A program made the position numbers and the translations under genes. 64,000 nt of DNA from assembly GCA_052084925.1 (NCBI GenBank), contig JBQDEV010000006.1:124001-188000 (forward strand), in the 5' to 3' direction. The DNA comes from CmP2 sp052084925 (GTDB lineage: Bacteria > Actinomycetota > Actinomycetes > Actinomycetales > Micrococcaceae). Below the pieces are notes generated by a model that saw nothing but the letters and a program-made list of their open reading frames with translations, was not told where the DNA came from and did no database searches. This document shows, in pieces, positions 1-9,293 of the stretch (positions are counted from its first letter, which is position 1; each line of letters starts with the position of its first letter).

Positions 1-1
1 G

Positions 2-2512
2 ACCCTGACGACCGCGCTGACGCGGCTGAGTCCACAAGACACCGCGTCTGACGACCACACCGCCGACACCGCTGAGGCGGATCAGAACGTGGCGCTCGAC
101 GACGACGGATTGATCTCCCGGGTGGAGCAGGCCACCGAAGACGCAGTCGCCCAGGCAGCGACCCAACGAGACACGGCCCGCGCCGCGGCAGCCCGCACCC
201 GCACCCACCACGATCAGCTCGTCGCTCGCGCCCGAGAAGTTGACGCGGCCACTCGCTATCAGGCGCGGCACACACAGCATCGGGACGCCGAAGAGGTCAT
301 CGGCACGGACCGCACCGCGCTGGCCCGGCATGAGGTGGCCCAGCCCGTGCTGCGGACCGCGCAAGTGCTGCAACGGGCCCACCAGCAGCTGGACCAGGCG
401 ATCACCGCCCGCGACCAGGCCCATCAGGACGCGTCGAATCACCCCTGGGTGGCGCAGTGGGCACAAAAAGCCGGGCCCGTCCCTGCCGCATCGGGGGAGT
501 CGGACGAATCCGAAGAGTCGTCGAGTTCACCTGACGCTGCCGGAGCAGCAGCCTCTGTGTCGCACTGGCAGGACTGTCAGGCGGAAGGCTATCGCGTCCA
601 GGAGCGCACCAGGCGGCTGGCGGAAGAACGCCAGCGGCTGCGCGATCTCCGCGAGCGCCTGGACCAGGCGACCACGCGTGCCGAAGAGCTCGAGGCGGAG
701 CACGTGCGGCAGCAGCAGGTCGTGACCGACCATCTGCAACGTCGCGACGCCCTGAGCACACTCATCGCCGAGACGGACCACGATGAGTCCTCCGTCAGCC
801 GCGGTGAGCAGCAGCTCGCTGACGCTCAGCGTCGCCTCGAGGCCGCCCAGACAGCGCAGAGCGCTGCAACCCAGCTCGAGGCGGCCCGCGACGTCCTGCG
901 CGAACGCATCGACGCCGCTCAACAGGCCACCGAGGAGTGGCAGCAGGCCCTTCAACAGCGTCTGGACCAGGCGTCTGCACTACTGGCCCAGGAATTGCGC
1001 CCGGACGCGCCCTGCCCGGTCTGCGGTTCCGTTGAGCACCCCGCTCCGGCCGCGCAGGACCAGCTCGAGGAAATCACGCCACAGCAGCTCCAAGCCGCCG
1101 AAAAGCGACGCGCCGCCGCCGGAACCGCGCGCGAATCCGCCCAGCGCGACGTGGACCTCATCCAGTCCCGCTGGGAAACCGCCACCGCAGCCTCGGGTGA
1201 ACAGACGGTCGACGACGCGGAAACTGCTCTCCAGCGGATCCGTGAGCAGCTGAGCGACGCCCAGCGGGCACAGCAACGGCTCGACACCCAGCGCGCCGAA
1301 CGCGAACAGCTGGAGGTCCGGCTCTCGCAGCTGACCGAACAGCTCAGCGAAGCCACCCGGGCCAGTGCCGCTCAGCAGGCGACCGTGACCGCCCTGAGCG
1401 AGCAGGTCCAGAGAGTCACCGAGCGAGATGACCTCGGTGAAGCACTCGACGACGACACCGATCTGGCGGAGAGCGAGCAGCAGATCGCCCACGGGCTGGA
1501 CCTGGTGAACACCCTGATCGAGCGCCTGCGGGACGCTGATACCGCCCGCGATTCGGTGGCCTCCGCACAGCGGGACCTCGCAGAGGCACTGGAATCAGCG
1601 CGAGAGGCACCGGAATCGGGCTTCGCTGCAGTCGACGACGCCCGCGCAGCACATCTGGAGGAGGCTGTCCGCTCCGAGAAGCGACGCCGGGTGCAGCGGT
1701 GGGACGAGGAATCGGCGGCGCTGCGCGAGCTAGCCGCCCACCCGGAGGTGGTGTCCGGACTGGAACTGCTGACCACCCCCGAGGAGATTCCCACACCGGA
1801 GAAGACCCAGGACGCCGCCACCGCGGTGCACGAGGCGGAACGCCATGCCGAGGAGGCCGCTGCCCGCTACGGCACCGCCACCAGCGAACGCGATCAACAC
1901 CGGGCCACCATCGCCGCGTTGCAGCGCATCACCGCGGAATCGGCCCAGCGTCTGGCCCACTTCGAGGAGCTCGAAGGACTGCTGAAGGTGGTCCGCGGCG
2001 AGGGAGAGAACGGGTTGAAGATGCGCCTGGGCAGCTACGTGCTGGCCGGACGATTGGAAAAGGTCGCCCTGGCCGCCTCGGAACGCCTGTCCGGGATGAC
2101 CCAGGGCCGCTACACCATCGAACACGACGACACCGCGGTCTCCGGTCGCCGCGCCGGACTGGACCTGCGCATCCGCGACCACGTGAACGACAGCGTGCGC
2201 CACCCCTCCACCCTCTCCGGCGGTGAGAGCTTCATGACCTCCCTCGCGCTGGCACTCGGCCTGGCGGACACCGTGCAGGCCGAGGCCGGAGGGATCTCGA
2301 TGGACACACTCTTCGTGGACGAGGGTTTTGGCTCCCTGGACAACGAGACCCTGGAACAGGTGATGGAGGTGCTCGACGGCCTGCAGGCCAGCGGCCGGGC
2401 CATCGGGCTGGTCAGCCATGTGGAGACCATGAAGCAACAGATCCAGCACCGGATCGAGGTCACGAAAAAGACCGGCGGATCCCACCTCACCGTGGTGGGT
2501 CCGCCGGTCTGA
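2..2512 (+). CDS. sbcC: Exonuclease SbcC, C-terminal part (left edge truncates gene)
   Basis: ATPase subunit of the SbcCD (Mre11/Rad50-like) nuclease, which processes hairpins and double-strand ends. The frame is open to the left edge, so the N-terminal Walker A lobe lies outside the window; the first internal GTG at 89 is not the real start. Visible parts are a long Glu/Gln/Arg/Ala-rich coiled coil, a zinc-hook CPVCG (Cys codons at 1013 and 1022), the returning coiled coil, the ABC signature LSGGES near 2214-2231 and Walker B TLFVDEG near 2302-2322. The gene ends with TGA at 2510. sbcD would be expected just upstream (family knowledge). The last codons double as a terminator hairpin for the convergent mqo gene. 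Confidence 0.93.
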   Translation, partial: TLTTALTRLSPQDTASDDHTADTAEADQNVALDDDGLISRVEQATEDAVAQAATQRDTARAAAARTRTHHDQLVARAREVDAATRYQARHTQHRDAEEVIGTDRTALARHEVAQPVLRTAQVLQRAHQQLDQAITARDQAHQDASNHPWVAQWAQKAGPVPAASGESDESEESSSSPDAAGAAASVSHWQDCQAEGYRVQERTRRLAEERQRLRDLRERLDQATTRAEELEAEHVRQQQVVTDHLQRRDALSTLIAETDHDESSVSRGEQQLADAQRRLEAAQTAQSAATQLEAARDVLRERIDAAQQATEEWQQALQQRLDQASALLAQELRPDAPCPVCGSVEHPAPAAQDQLEEITPQQLQAAEKRRAAAGTARESAQRDVDLIQSRWETATAASGEQTVDDAETALQRIREQLSDAQRAQQRLDTQRAEREQLEVRLSQLTEQLSEATRASAAQQATVTALSEQVQRVTERDDLGEALDDDTDLAESEQQIAHGLDLVNTLIERLRDADTARDSVASAQRDLAEALESAREAPESGFAAVDDARAAHLEEAVRSEKRRRVQRWDEESAALRELAAHPEVVSGLELLTTPEEIPTPEKTQDAATAVHEAERHAEEAAARYGTATSERDQHRATIAALQRITAESAQRLAHFEELEGLLKVVRGEGENGLKMRLGSYVLAGRLEKVALAASERLSGMTQGRYTIEHDDTAVSGRRAGLDLRIRDHVNDSVRHPSTLSGGESFMTSLALALGLADTVQAEAGGISMDTLFVDEGFGSLDNETLEQVMEVLDGLQASGRAIGLVSHVETMKQQIQHRIEVTKKTGGSHLTVVGPPV
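2470..2509 (-). terminator. Rho-independent terminator of mqo, inside the sbcC 3' end
   Basis: The arms GACCGGCGGATCCCACC (2470-2486) and GGTGGGTCCGCCGGTC (2494-2509) pair over 16 bp with one bulged base. Read on the minus strand the hairpin is followed by CTTTTTCG, the U-run of an intrinsic terminator. It lies just after the mqo stop but wholly within sbcC codons. On the plus strand no T-run follows, so it mainly serves mqo. Confidence 0.75.
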
Positions 2513-2524
2513 TCAAGCGTCAGC

Positions 2525-4009
2525 TCAGGCTAGCTGCAGGGAAGCGTCCGTGGCGCGGGTGACCTCGTCAAGCAGAGTCGGATCCTCATTGAGCTTGCGT
2601 CCGTAGGACGGCACGATCTCGCGCAACCGGGACTCCCAGCCGCTGATCTGAGCCGGGAAGCAACGCTGCAGCAGACCCAGCATGATCGGCGCCGCTGTCG
2701 AGGCACCGGGGGAGGCGCCCAACAGGCCAGCGATCGAACCATCAGCGGCGCTGACGACCTCGGTGCCGAACTGCAGGATACCGCCCTTCTTCGGGTCCTT
2801 CTTCATCACCTGCACGCGCTGCCCGGCGGTGATGAGCTCCCAGTCCGCGCCGTCGGCCTCGGGGAAGAAATCGCGCATCGTGTCGACCTTCTTCTCCCGG
2901 GTCTTCGCCACCTCGGAAACCAGGTACTTGACCAGGCCGAGGTTGTCCTTGGCCACGTTGAGCATCGGCAGCAGGTTATGCCCGCGCACCGACAAAGGCA
3001 GATCCAGGAAAGAACCGGTCTTGAGGAAGTTCGTGGAGAACCCGGCGTAGGGGCCGAACATCAGTGAGCGCTTGCCATCCACGAAACGGGTGTCCAAGTG
3101 CGGCACCGACATCGGCGGGGCACCCACGGACGCCTGGCCGTAGACCTTGGCGTGGTGCTGGTTGATGATCTCGTCGTTGGTGCACCGCAGGAACTGCCCG
3201 GAGACCGGGAAGCCGCCGAAGCCCTTGGCCTCGGAAATCCCGGAGGACTGGAGCAGGTGCAGGGCGCCGCCACCGGCGCCGACGAACACGAAGCGGGCCC
3301 GGGCCGTGAACGAAGAACCAGCCGCCTTGCTCTTGACCCCCAGCTCCCAACGGCCGTCGGTGCCGCGGGACAGGCCGGTGACCTTGTGGCCAAACTTCAC
3401 GTCCACGCCGTGCTCGGTCAGGTGGGTGGTGAGCTGGCGGGTCAGCGAGCCGAAATCGACGTCGGTGCCGTCGGCGAAGCGCGAAGCGGCCAGGCGCTTG
3501 CCGTCCTGGCGGCCGTCGATGAGCAAGGGCGCCCACTCGGCGATGGTTTTCGGATCCTCGGTGTGCTCCATGGTCTGGAACAGCGGCTGCGGGCTCATCG
3601 CCTCGTAGCGGGCCTTGAGGTAGTCAGCGTGGTCATCGCCCCACACGAAGCTCATGTGCGGCAGCGGGTTAATGAAGGTCTTGGGATCCGTGAGCACACC
3701 GTTGTTGACGAGGTGGCTCCAGAACTGGCGGGTGACGTGGTACTGCTCGTTGATGCCGATGGCCTTGGCCGGATCCACGGTGCCGTCAGAATTCTGCGGT
3801 GCGTAGTTCAGCTCACAGAGCGCGGCGTGTCCGGTGCCGGCGTTGTTCCACGGGTCGGAGGCTTCCTGCCCCGCCTGGTTGAGGTTCTCGTACAGAGCGA
3901 TGGACCAGGTGGGCTCCAGCTCGGCGAGCAACGTGCCCAATGTGGCCGACATGATGCCACCTCCCACGAGAACGACGTCGTACATCGGGGAGTCGGTTTG
4001 CTGTGGCAC
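2525..4009 (-). CDS. mqo: Malate:quinone oxidoreductase
   Basis: Membrane-associated FAD enzyme that oxidises malate to oxaloacetate and passes electrons to quinone, standing in for or complementing malate dehydrogenase in the TCA cycle. About 494 residues, the normal length for Mqo. The N-terminal dinucleotide-binding motif is LVGGGIMSATLG, followed by the NNAGTGHAALCELNYAP segment typical of the family. The frame could open at GTG 4015, but GGAG lies only 3 nt before it; GTG 4009 has the same GGAG at 8-nt spacing, so I prefer 4009. It is convergent with sbcC and has its own terminator. No partner gene is adjacent, which is usual for this single-subunit enzyme. Confidence 0.93.
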   Translation of the reverse strand: MPQQTDSPMYDVVLVGGGIMSATLGTLLAELEPTWSIALYENLNQAGQEASDPWNNAGTGHAALCELNYAPQNSDGTVDPAKAIGINEQYHVTRQFWSHLVNNGVLTDPKTFINPLPHMSFVWGDDHADYLKARYEAMSPQPLFQTMEHTEDPKTIAEWAPLLIDGRQDGKRLAASRFADGTDVDFGSLTRQLTTHLTEHGVDVKFGHKVTGLSRGTDGRWELGVKSKAAGSSFTARARFVFVGAGGGALHLLQSSGISEAKGFGGFPVSGQFLRCTNDEIINQHHAKVYGQASVGAPPMSVPHLDTRFVDGKRSLMFGPYAGFSTNFLKTGSFLDLPLSVRGHNLLPMLNVAKDNLGLVKYLVSEVAKTREKKVDTMRDFFPEADGADWELITAGQRVQVMKKDPKKGGILQFGTEVVSAADGSIAGLLGASPGASTAAPIMLGLLQRCFPAQISGWESRLREIVPSYGRKLNEDPTLLDEVTRATDASLQLA

Positions 4010-4121
4010 GTTCACATCTCCTGATCAGTGTTTCCAGTTCGCGGGCACATCGAGCATGGCGACGGGCCGCCTTCACCCCAAACTCTACTACTGGTGACCG
4101 GTGGTCCATGACCAGCGACGT

Positions 4122-5852
4122 CTACGACGACAGCCGGATGCGCACGAGGTGCTCATCCAAGACCGGAGAGATCGGGTAGTAGCCTACCCGGGGTCCCGTG
4201 GCCAGCGCCGAAATGGGGAAGGCCAGCGGCAGCGCGGGCAAATCCGTGGCGATCGAGCGGGTTACAGCGTCGATCAGGCCCTGACGGGCGGCGGCATCGG
4301 TGGCACTGCGGGCCCGGGCGAGCCGGTTGTCCACCGTGGGATTGGTGTAACCGAATTCACCGGAGGCCGCCCCGAAGATCGAGGTCAGCACGTGCAGTGG
4401 GTCCCGGTAGGTGCAGTTGCGCCCCAGCAGGTGGAAGGCGCGCGAGGACGACGACGATCCTCCGGCGCGCGAGACATGCTCGAGATAACCGTCATCCCAC
4501 GGCACCGGATCTGGGACGATGCGCAGGCCGATGCCCGCCAGGTCCGCGCTCACCCGGGCGAAAACCCGCTGCGGGTCTGCCAGGTAGGGCCGGGAGGCAT
4601 CCACTGGGTAGGTGAACGCCAGATCCTCGCCGTCGTAACCGGACGCCGCCAACTCACGGGCCGCTTCCGCCACACTGTAGTCGTAGCGCGGCAGATCCTC
4701 GGGGACCGCGGCCAGCGCCGGCGGAATGAAGTGGTGAGCCGCGGAGCTGCCGGTGAGCATGGTTTGCTCCACCAGCAGGGAACGATTCACGGCTAGGGCG
4801 ACAGCGCGGCGGACCCGCAGCGACGTCAGCACCGGGTGCCGGAGGTTGAAACCCAGATACAGCACCGAGAGTGGGTCCCGCTGCAGCACCTGGGCTCCGG
4901 ACTGCACCAGCGCCCGCAACGAGCCGGGATCCACGGTGTCGAAGAGGTCCAACTGGTGGGTGCGCAGCCCGATGAGCCGCTCTTGTGCCGCAGAGACGGC
5001 TACCAGCTCCACCACCTCGGGGGCGGACTCCGACGCCTCCCGCACCTCGGTGTCGTCCGCATCGGCGACATGGCTTCCGGTCGCGGCCGGATCCCGGATC
5101 AAGCGCATGGTGCCCGCCGGGAGGTCCTCGTCGTCGGCAAGCCGATAGGCACCCGTGCCAGCCAGTGCGACCAACGAACCGGTCTGTCCGGCCGCGGCAT
5201 CGGCCGCATCCCAGGACTCCGGGGAGGTGATGGCGAAGGCCGGGTCGGTGAGGGCGCGCACCACGCCGAACACCGGCTCCGAGAACACCAGGCGGACCGT
5301 CAGTTCGTCGTCGGCCACGGCCTCGTCGAAGAGGCAACCGGGGTCACCGCGGAATCCGCCGAACACGGTGGCGAAACTCAGCGGCAGCCGGTGCTGCAGA
5401 GTCGAGGTGCCGACCCGCTCCGGCGTGGTGGCCCACCGCTGAACATTGGCGACGACCGCCTCGGCCGTCAGGTCGGTCCCGTCGTGGAAGACGACGTCGG
5501 GGCGGAGCTGGAAGGTCACCTCGCGCTGATCCGTGGAAGCCTCCCAGCCGGTGGCAAGTCCCGGGATCGGGTCGCCGGTGTCGAGGTCGACGTCCACGAG
5601 ATTGTCGTAGATCTGGCGCATCACCCGGTGGCTCTCCACGTCGGTGGCCAGCGAGGGATCCAGCGTCAGCGGGGAGGCCGGCACCCCTAGGCGCAGTCCG
5701 GCTTCCAGCGTGGTGGATGTGGCCGCGTCAGCGGGCACGGTGCCGACAGCGAGAGGAGAGGAGATCAGCCGGGGTTCACCGAGAGCTCCAAAAAGGGAAG
5801 CCGTGCCGACCCCCGCCAGGGAACCGAGGAAGGAACGTCGGCTCAGCGCCAT
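4122..5852 (-). CDS. ABC transporter substrate-binding protein, family 5 (peptide/nickel type), Tat-exported
   Basis: Predicted extracytoplasmic binding protein of the DppA/OppA family (SBP_bac_5), 576 residues. The N-terminus SRRSFLGSLAGVGTASLFGA is a clear twin-arginine signal with a hydrophobic core. The mature part shows family features: an early LTLDPSLATDVESHRVMRQI segment, FQLRPDVVFHDGT, and a late region with the RRAVALAVNR motif. AAAGGA lies 6 nt before the ATG. No lipobox cysteine follows the signal peptide, although many Gram-positive binding proteins are lipoproteins. No permease or ATPase genes flank it, so its transporter and ligand are unknown. A peptide or oligopeptide ligand is inferred from the family only. 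Confidence 0.82.
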   Translation of the reverse strand: MALSRRSFLGSLAGVGTASLFGALGEPRLISSPLAVGTVPADAATSTTLEAGLRLGVPASPLTLDPSLATDVESHRVMRQIYDNLVDVDLDTGDPIPGLATGWEASTDQREVTFQLRPDVVFHDGTDLTAEAVVANVQRWATTPERVGTSTLQHRLPLSFATVFGGFRGDPGCLFDEAVADDELTVRLVFSEPVFGVVRALTDPAFAITSPESWDAADAAAGQTGSLVALAGTGAYRLADDEDLPAGTMRLIRDPAATGSHVADADDTEVREASESAPEVVELVAVSAAQERLIGLRTHQLDLFDTVDPGSLRALVQSGAQVLQRDPLSVLYLGFNLRHPVLTSLRVRRAVALAVNRSLLVEQTMLTGSSAAHHFIPPALAAVPEDLPRYDYSVAEAARELAASGYDGEDLAFTYPVDASRPYLADPQRVFARVSADLAGIGLRIVPDPVPWDDGYLEHVSRAGGSSSSSRAFHLLGRNCTYRDPLHVLTSIFGAASGEFGYTNPTVDNRLARARSATDAAARQGLIDAVTRSIATDLPALPLAFPISALATGPRVGYYPISPVLDEHLVRIRLSS

Positions 5853-5894
5853 GGCGGTCCTTTCACAACGGTTTCGAGGTCGGGGCCATCAATC

Positions 5895-5979
<85 letters not shown>

Positions 5980-6059
5980 ATCGATCCTGTTCCTCGGCCA
6001 CTGCCGAGCGGTCGGATCGGAGACCATCCTACATCAGAGATGTCATGCCGAACCGAGGA

Positions 6060-6548
6060 TCAGTCGGCACTCAGGCCCAGGTCCCGGCGCAGCTTGGCCA
6101 CGTGTCCGGTGGCCTTGACGTTGTACTGCGCCAGCTCCACCACACCGGCGGCATCGACCACGATCGTCGAGCGGATCAGGCCCTCATAGACCCGACCGTA
6201 GTTCTTCTTCTCGCCCCAGGCGCCGTACTGTTCGGCCACGGTGTGCTCAGCGTCCGAGAGCAGCGGGAAAGGAAGCTGTTCTTTCTCCGCGAAGTTCGCC
6301 AGTTTCTTCTGCCCGTCCGGAGAGACGCCGAGCACGGCGAAGCCCTCGGACGCAAAGGAGGCAATGTTGTCGCGAAAATCACAGGCCTGCTTGGTGCAGC
6401 CGGGCGTGGAGGCCGCGGGATAGAAATAAACGATGACGCGCTGGCCGGCAAAGTCGGCGAGCGAGACCTCGTCGCCGTGCTGATCGGTCAGGGTGAAGGC
6501 CGGCGCAGTGTCACCGGGGGACAGGCGGGTGGGGTGAGTCTCAGTCAT
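6060..6548 (-). CDS. bcp: Thioredoxin-dependent thiol peroxidase (Bcp/PrxQ peroxiredoxin)
   Basis: Cytoplasmic peroxiredoxin that reduces hydrogen peroxide and organic hydroperoxides using thioredoxin. 162 residues from the ATG at 6548; an upstream in-frame extension to 6584 lacks family similarity, so I start at MTETHPTRL. The motif VYFYPAASTPGCTKQACDF holds the peroxidatic Cys and a resolving Cys five residues later, the one-domain PrxQ arrangement. It is transcribed divergently from sufS-sufU, with about 155 bp between, which would fit a shared oxidative-stress and iron-sulfur context (inference). Confidence 0.93.
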   Translation of the reverse strand: MTETHPTRLSPGDTAPAFTLTDQHGDEVSLADFAGQRVIVYFYPAASTPGCTKQACDFRDNIASFASEGFAVLGVSPDGQKKLANFAEKEQLPFPLLSDAEHTVAEQYGAWGEKKNYGRVYEGLIRSTIVVDAAGVVELAQYNVKATGHVAKLRRDLGLSAD

Positions 6549-6703
6549 GGCAACACTGTGGCACCGAGCACCCGGGCACCGCAACTGACGGCCGGCGTCG
6601 GCAGATGTCGTTTAGGGCGCGCACCTCCCCACTGGTCGACTAGGCTGAAGTCGGTGGAAAACCACCGTCGAAGCACCGCCGATACCGTGGAGGAGCAGGC
6701 TGC

Positions 6704-8014
6704 GTGACGCAGAACATTGAGCACGATGCACCGCTGACGAGCGAGGAAGCGGAGCGGATTCGCGCCGACTTCCCGCTGCTGGCCCCCGGAGACAACGGCG
6801 ACCGGCTGATCTACCTGGACTCCGGGGCCACCTCACAGAAGCCCCAGCAGGTGCTCGACGCCGAACAGGACTTCTACCGTCATGCCAACGCCGCCGTGCA
6901 TCGCGGAGCCCACGCGCTCGCCGTCGCGGCCACCGACCGGTTCGAGGCCGCCCGCGCCCGCGTGGCGGACTTCATCGGAGCCGACGAACGAGAAGTGGTC
7001 TGGACCTCCAACGCCACCGAGGCCCTGAACCTCATCGCCTATTCGATGTCCAACGCTACGGCCGGGGCTGAGCCGGGACCCGCCGCAGACCAGTTCCGAC
7101 TGAGTCCGGGCGACGAGATCGTGGCCACCGGCATGGAGCACCACTCCAATCTGATTCCGTGGCAAGAGCTGGCCGCCCGAACCGGCGCCACCTTCCGCTA
7201 TATCCCACTGACCGATGATGCCCGCCTGGACCTGGAGGCGGCCGCAGATCTGATCGGCCCCAAGACCCGTCTGGTCGCCTTCACCCACGTCTCCAATGTG
7301 CTCGGTGTCGTCAACGACGTCGACGCCCTGGTCGCCCTGGCGCGGGCGGCCGGCGCGCTCACCGTGCTCGACGCCTGCCAGTCCGCGCCCCACCTGCGCC
7401 TGGACGTGCGCCGTCTCGGCGTCGATTTTTCCGCCTTCTCCGGGCACAAGATGCTCGGTCCCACTGGGATCGGCGTGCTCTACGGACGCGCCGAACTGCT
7501 CGATGCCATGCCTCCCATGCTCTTCGGCGGCTCGATGATCACCACCGTGACCATGGAACGGGCCGAGTTCCTCCCGGCCCCGCAGCGCTTCGAGGCGGGA
7601 ACCCAGCGCGTGGCCCAGGCGGTCGGACTGGCCGCCGCGATCGACTATCTCGACGCCGTAGGCATGGACCGGGTGGCGGCTTGGGAGGTCGCGTTAGGCC
7701 GACGCCTGATGGAGGGCATCGACGCGATGCCCGGCGTCCGGCTGCTGGGTCCCGCGCTGGGCTCGGGCGTGGAGCGCACCGGCGCGGTGGCCTTCAGCGT
7801 CGAGGGGGTGCACCCCCACGACGTCGGCCAGTTCTTGGACGCCCGCGGCATCGCCATCCGGGTGGGCCATCACTGCGCCGAGCCGCTGCACGGATTCCTC
7901 GGCGTCACCGCCTCCACCCGCGCCACCAGCTACCTGTACAACACGGAGGAGGACATCGACGCCGCACTGACCGCGATCGCCGATGTGCGCGGATTCTTCG
8001 GGGTGGCACGATGA
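6704..8014 (+). CDS. sufS: Cysteine desulfurase SufS
   Basis: PLP enzyme that takes sulfur from cysteine as a persulfide for Fe-S cluster assembly. 436 residues, starting at GTG 6704 with GAGGAG 8 nt upstream. The PLP lysine lies in SGHKMLGPTGIG (Lys about 249) and the catalytic cysteine in VGHHCAEPLHG (Cys about 391), in the short-loop group II form. The stop codon overlaps the sufU start (ATGA), so the two are translationally coupled, as expected because SufU receives the sulfur. No sufB, sufC or sufD lies in the window. Confidence 0.95.
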   Translation: MTQNIEHDAPLTSEEAERIRADFPLLAPGDNGDRLIYLDSGATSQKPQQVLDAEQDFYRHANAAVHRGAHALAVAATDRFEAARARVADFIGADEREVVWTSNATEALNLIAYSMSNATAGAEPGPAADQFRLSPGDEIVATGMEHHSNLIPWQELAARTGATFRYIPLTDDARLDLEAAADLIGPKTRLVAFTHVSNVLGVVNDVDALVALARAAGALTVLDACQSAPHLRLDVRRLGVDFSAFSGHKMLGPTGIGVLYGRAELLDAMPPMLFGGSMITTVTMERAEFLPAPQRFEAGTQRVAQAVGLAAAIDYLDAVGMDRVAAWEVALGRRLMEGIDAMPGVRLLGPALGSGVERTGAVAFSVEGVHPHDVGQFLDARGIAIRVGHHCAEPLHGFLGVTASTRATSYLYNTEEDIDAALTAIADVRGFFGVAR

Positions 8015-8463
8015 GCGCGTTCGAGTCCCTGTATCAGGACCTGATCCTCGACCACGCCCAACGGCGGGTCGGGGAGAGCGAACTGACTGACGAGCCCGGC
8101 GAGCACGAAGCCCGCTCCAAGCAGCACAACCCGCTGTGCGGAGATCGGATCACCCTGCAGACCCGCGTCGTCGACGGCCGAGTCGAGCAGGTGTCCTGGA
8201 CCGGCGACGGCTGTGCAATCTCCATGGCCTCCGCGTCGATGCTGACCGAATTGGCCACAGGGGAATCGGTGGAGGACTTCGAGTCCCTGTTGGCGGTCTT
8301 CCGCGAGATGATGGGCTCCCGCGGACGCGGAGAACCCGACGAGGACACTCTCGGCGACGCCGTGGCTCTGCACGGGGTGGCGCAGTTCCCGGCTCGGATC
8401 AAATGCGCCCTGCTGGGCTGGGTCGCCGCCGAAGACGCCATTCGTCGCAGCGTCGCGGCCTGA
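8011..8463 (+). CDS. sufU: SufU zinc-dependent sulfurtransferase / Fe-S assembly protein
   Basis: 150-residue SufU/IscU-like protein that stimulates SufS and accepts its persulfide sulfur. ATG 8011 overlaps the sufS stop. The conserved zinc and active-site residues are visible: Cys43 and Asp45 in NPLCGDRI, Cys68 in TGDGCAISMASASML, and Cys132 in ARIKCALLGW. This spacing matches SufU rather than classic IscU, including the insert between the second and third cysteines. The longer frame opening at 7681 only overlaps sufS out of frame and is not the gene start. Confidence 0.95.
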   Translation: MSAFESLYQDLILDHAQRRVGESELTDEPGEHEARSKQHNPLCGDRITLQTRVVDGRVEQVSWTGDGCAISMASASMLTELATGESVEDFESLLAVFREMMGSRGRGEPDEDTLGDAVALHGVAQFPARIKCALLGWVAAEDAIRRSVAA

Positions 8464-8526
8464 ACCGCCTCGCCCCACCGGCCATCAGCGCCTACGACCG
8501 GCGCACTCTCCAGGAGGTCCGAGACG

Positions 8527-9213
8527 ATGTCGTCCGATCAGGTCAAGCCCGTCAGTAAAGCGGCAGCCGCCTATGATTCGCTGCGCCGCTCCATCGTCCG
8601 CGGCGAGCTGCGCCCCGGTCAGCGCGTCACCCTCAAGGTGCTCTCCGAACTGCTGGGCATGAGCCTGACCCCGGTGCGCGAAGCCCTGAACCGGCTCGTC
8701 TCCGAAGGGTACGCCGTGCACGACCCCCACCATGGCACCTTCATCGCCGAGCAGAGCCGCGGCCGCATCGAGCAGGTCTACCGACTCCGCGCGGTACTGG
8801 AATCGATGGCCGTGGGTCTGGCCGCCGATTGGTGCGGGCATCTTGACGACGAACGCAGCCAAGCACTGAACACCGAACGCGAGCGGATCGCCGAGTTGCT
8901 GGACGCGATGGATAACGCCAGCGACCCGCTGCAGCGCGCCGAGATGAACGAGCGCTTCCATCAAAGTCTGTACCGGCTCGCCGGCGATGCCATCCTGCTG
9001 GGGTTTATCGAGCAGCTCTGGGCAGCCATGCCGTACCCGAGCCAGCGAATCTATCTCGACCAGTCGCGGGAACGGTCCTCGCACCAAGAGCATCGGGACA
9101 TCGTGGAAGCGGTCTTTGCCGGCGACGCCGAACGCTCGGCGGAGCTGATGCGTGCTCACATCGACGGAGGCCGCCGAGCGGCCCTGGCGGCGGTGGAGAC
9201 CGACGCGGACTGA
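8527..9213 (+). CDS. GntR-family transcriptional regulator (FadR/FCD subfamily)
   Basis: 228-residue DNA-binding regulator. An N-terminal winged helix-turn-helix (about residues 12-75) contains the GntR pattern AYDSLRRSIVRGELRPGQRV and LSELLGMSLTPVREALNRL. It is followed by an all-helical FCD ligand domain with the metal-binding-like NERFHQSLYRLAG and SSHQEHRDIVEAV segments. FCD regulators usually sense organic acids or sugar acids. The next gene is a 2-hydroxycarboxylate transporter whose promoter carries a strong palindrome, so this protein is the obvious candidate regulator (inference). The ATG has AGGAGG about 12 nt upstream. Confidence 0.9.
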   Translation: MSSDQVKPVSKAAAAYDSLRRSIVRGELRPGQRVTLKVLSELLGMSLTPVREALNRLVSEGYAVHDPHHGTFIAEQSRGRIEQVYRLRAVLESMAVGLAADWCGHLDDERSQALNTERERIAELLDAMDNASDPLQRAEMNERFHQSLYRLAGDAILLGFIEQLWAAMPYPSQRIYLDQSRERSSHQEHRDIVEAVFAGDAERSAELMRAHIDGGRRAALAAVETDAD

Positions 9214-9251
9214 GGCGGTCTCGTTCAGGGGGAAGAACCCTGCCGTCACAT

Positions 9252-9293
9252 TTGATACTTTATAAAATCCTAACTAGGGTGACTCGAGTCACC
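9252..9293 (+). promoter_or_regulatory. Promoter with overlapping perfect 16-bp palindrome upstream of the 2HCT transporter
   Basis: A -35-like TTGATA (9252-9257) and a -10-like TAGGGT (9275-9280) are separated by 17 nt. The perfect palindrome GGTGACTCGAGTCACC (9278-9293) covers the end of the -10 box and the expected start site. A second, related repeat, GACTC-GAG-GAGTC, lies at 9339-9351 over the likely ribosome binding site. This layout suits repression, probably by the adjacent GntR-type protein (inference). Confidence 0.55.

Noticed and set aside
6549..6570. Leaderless promoter for bcp (CACAGT, 6 nt before the ATG)
   Set aside because: The hexamer does not fit TANNNT, so the call is not supported.
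9225..9245. CAGGG-N7-CCCTG hairpin after the GntR gene
   Set aside because: Only 5 bp and no T-run; too weak to call a terminator.
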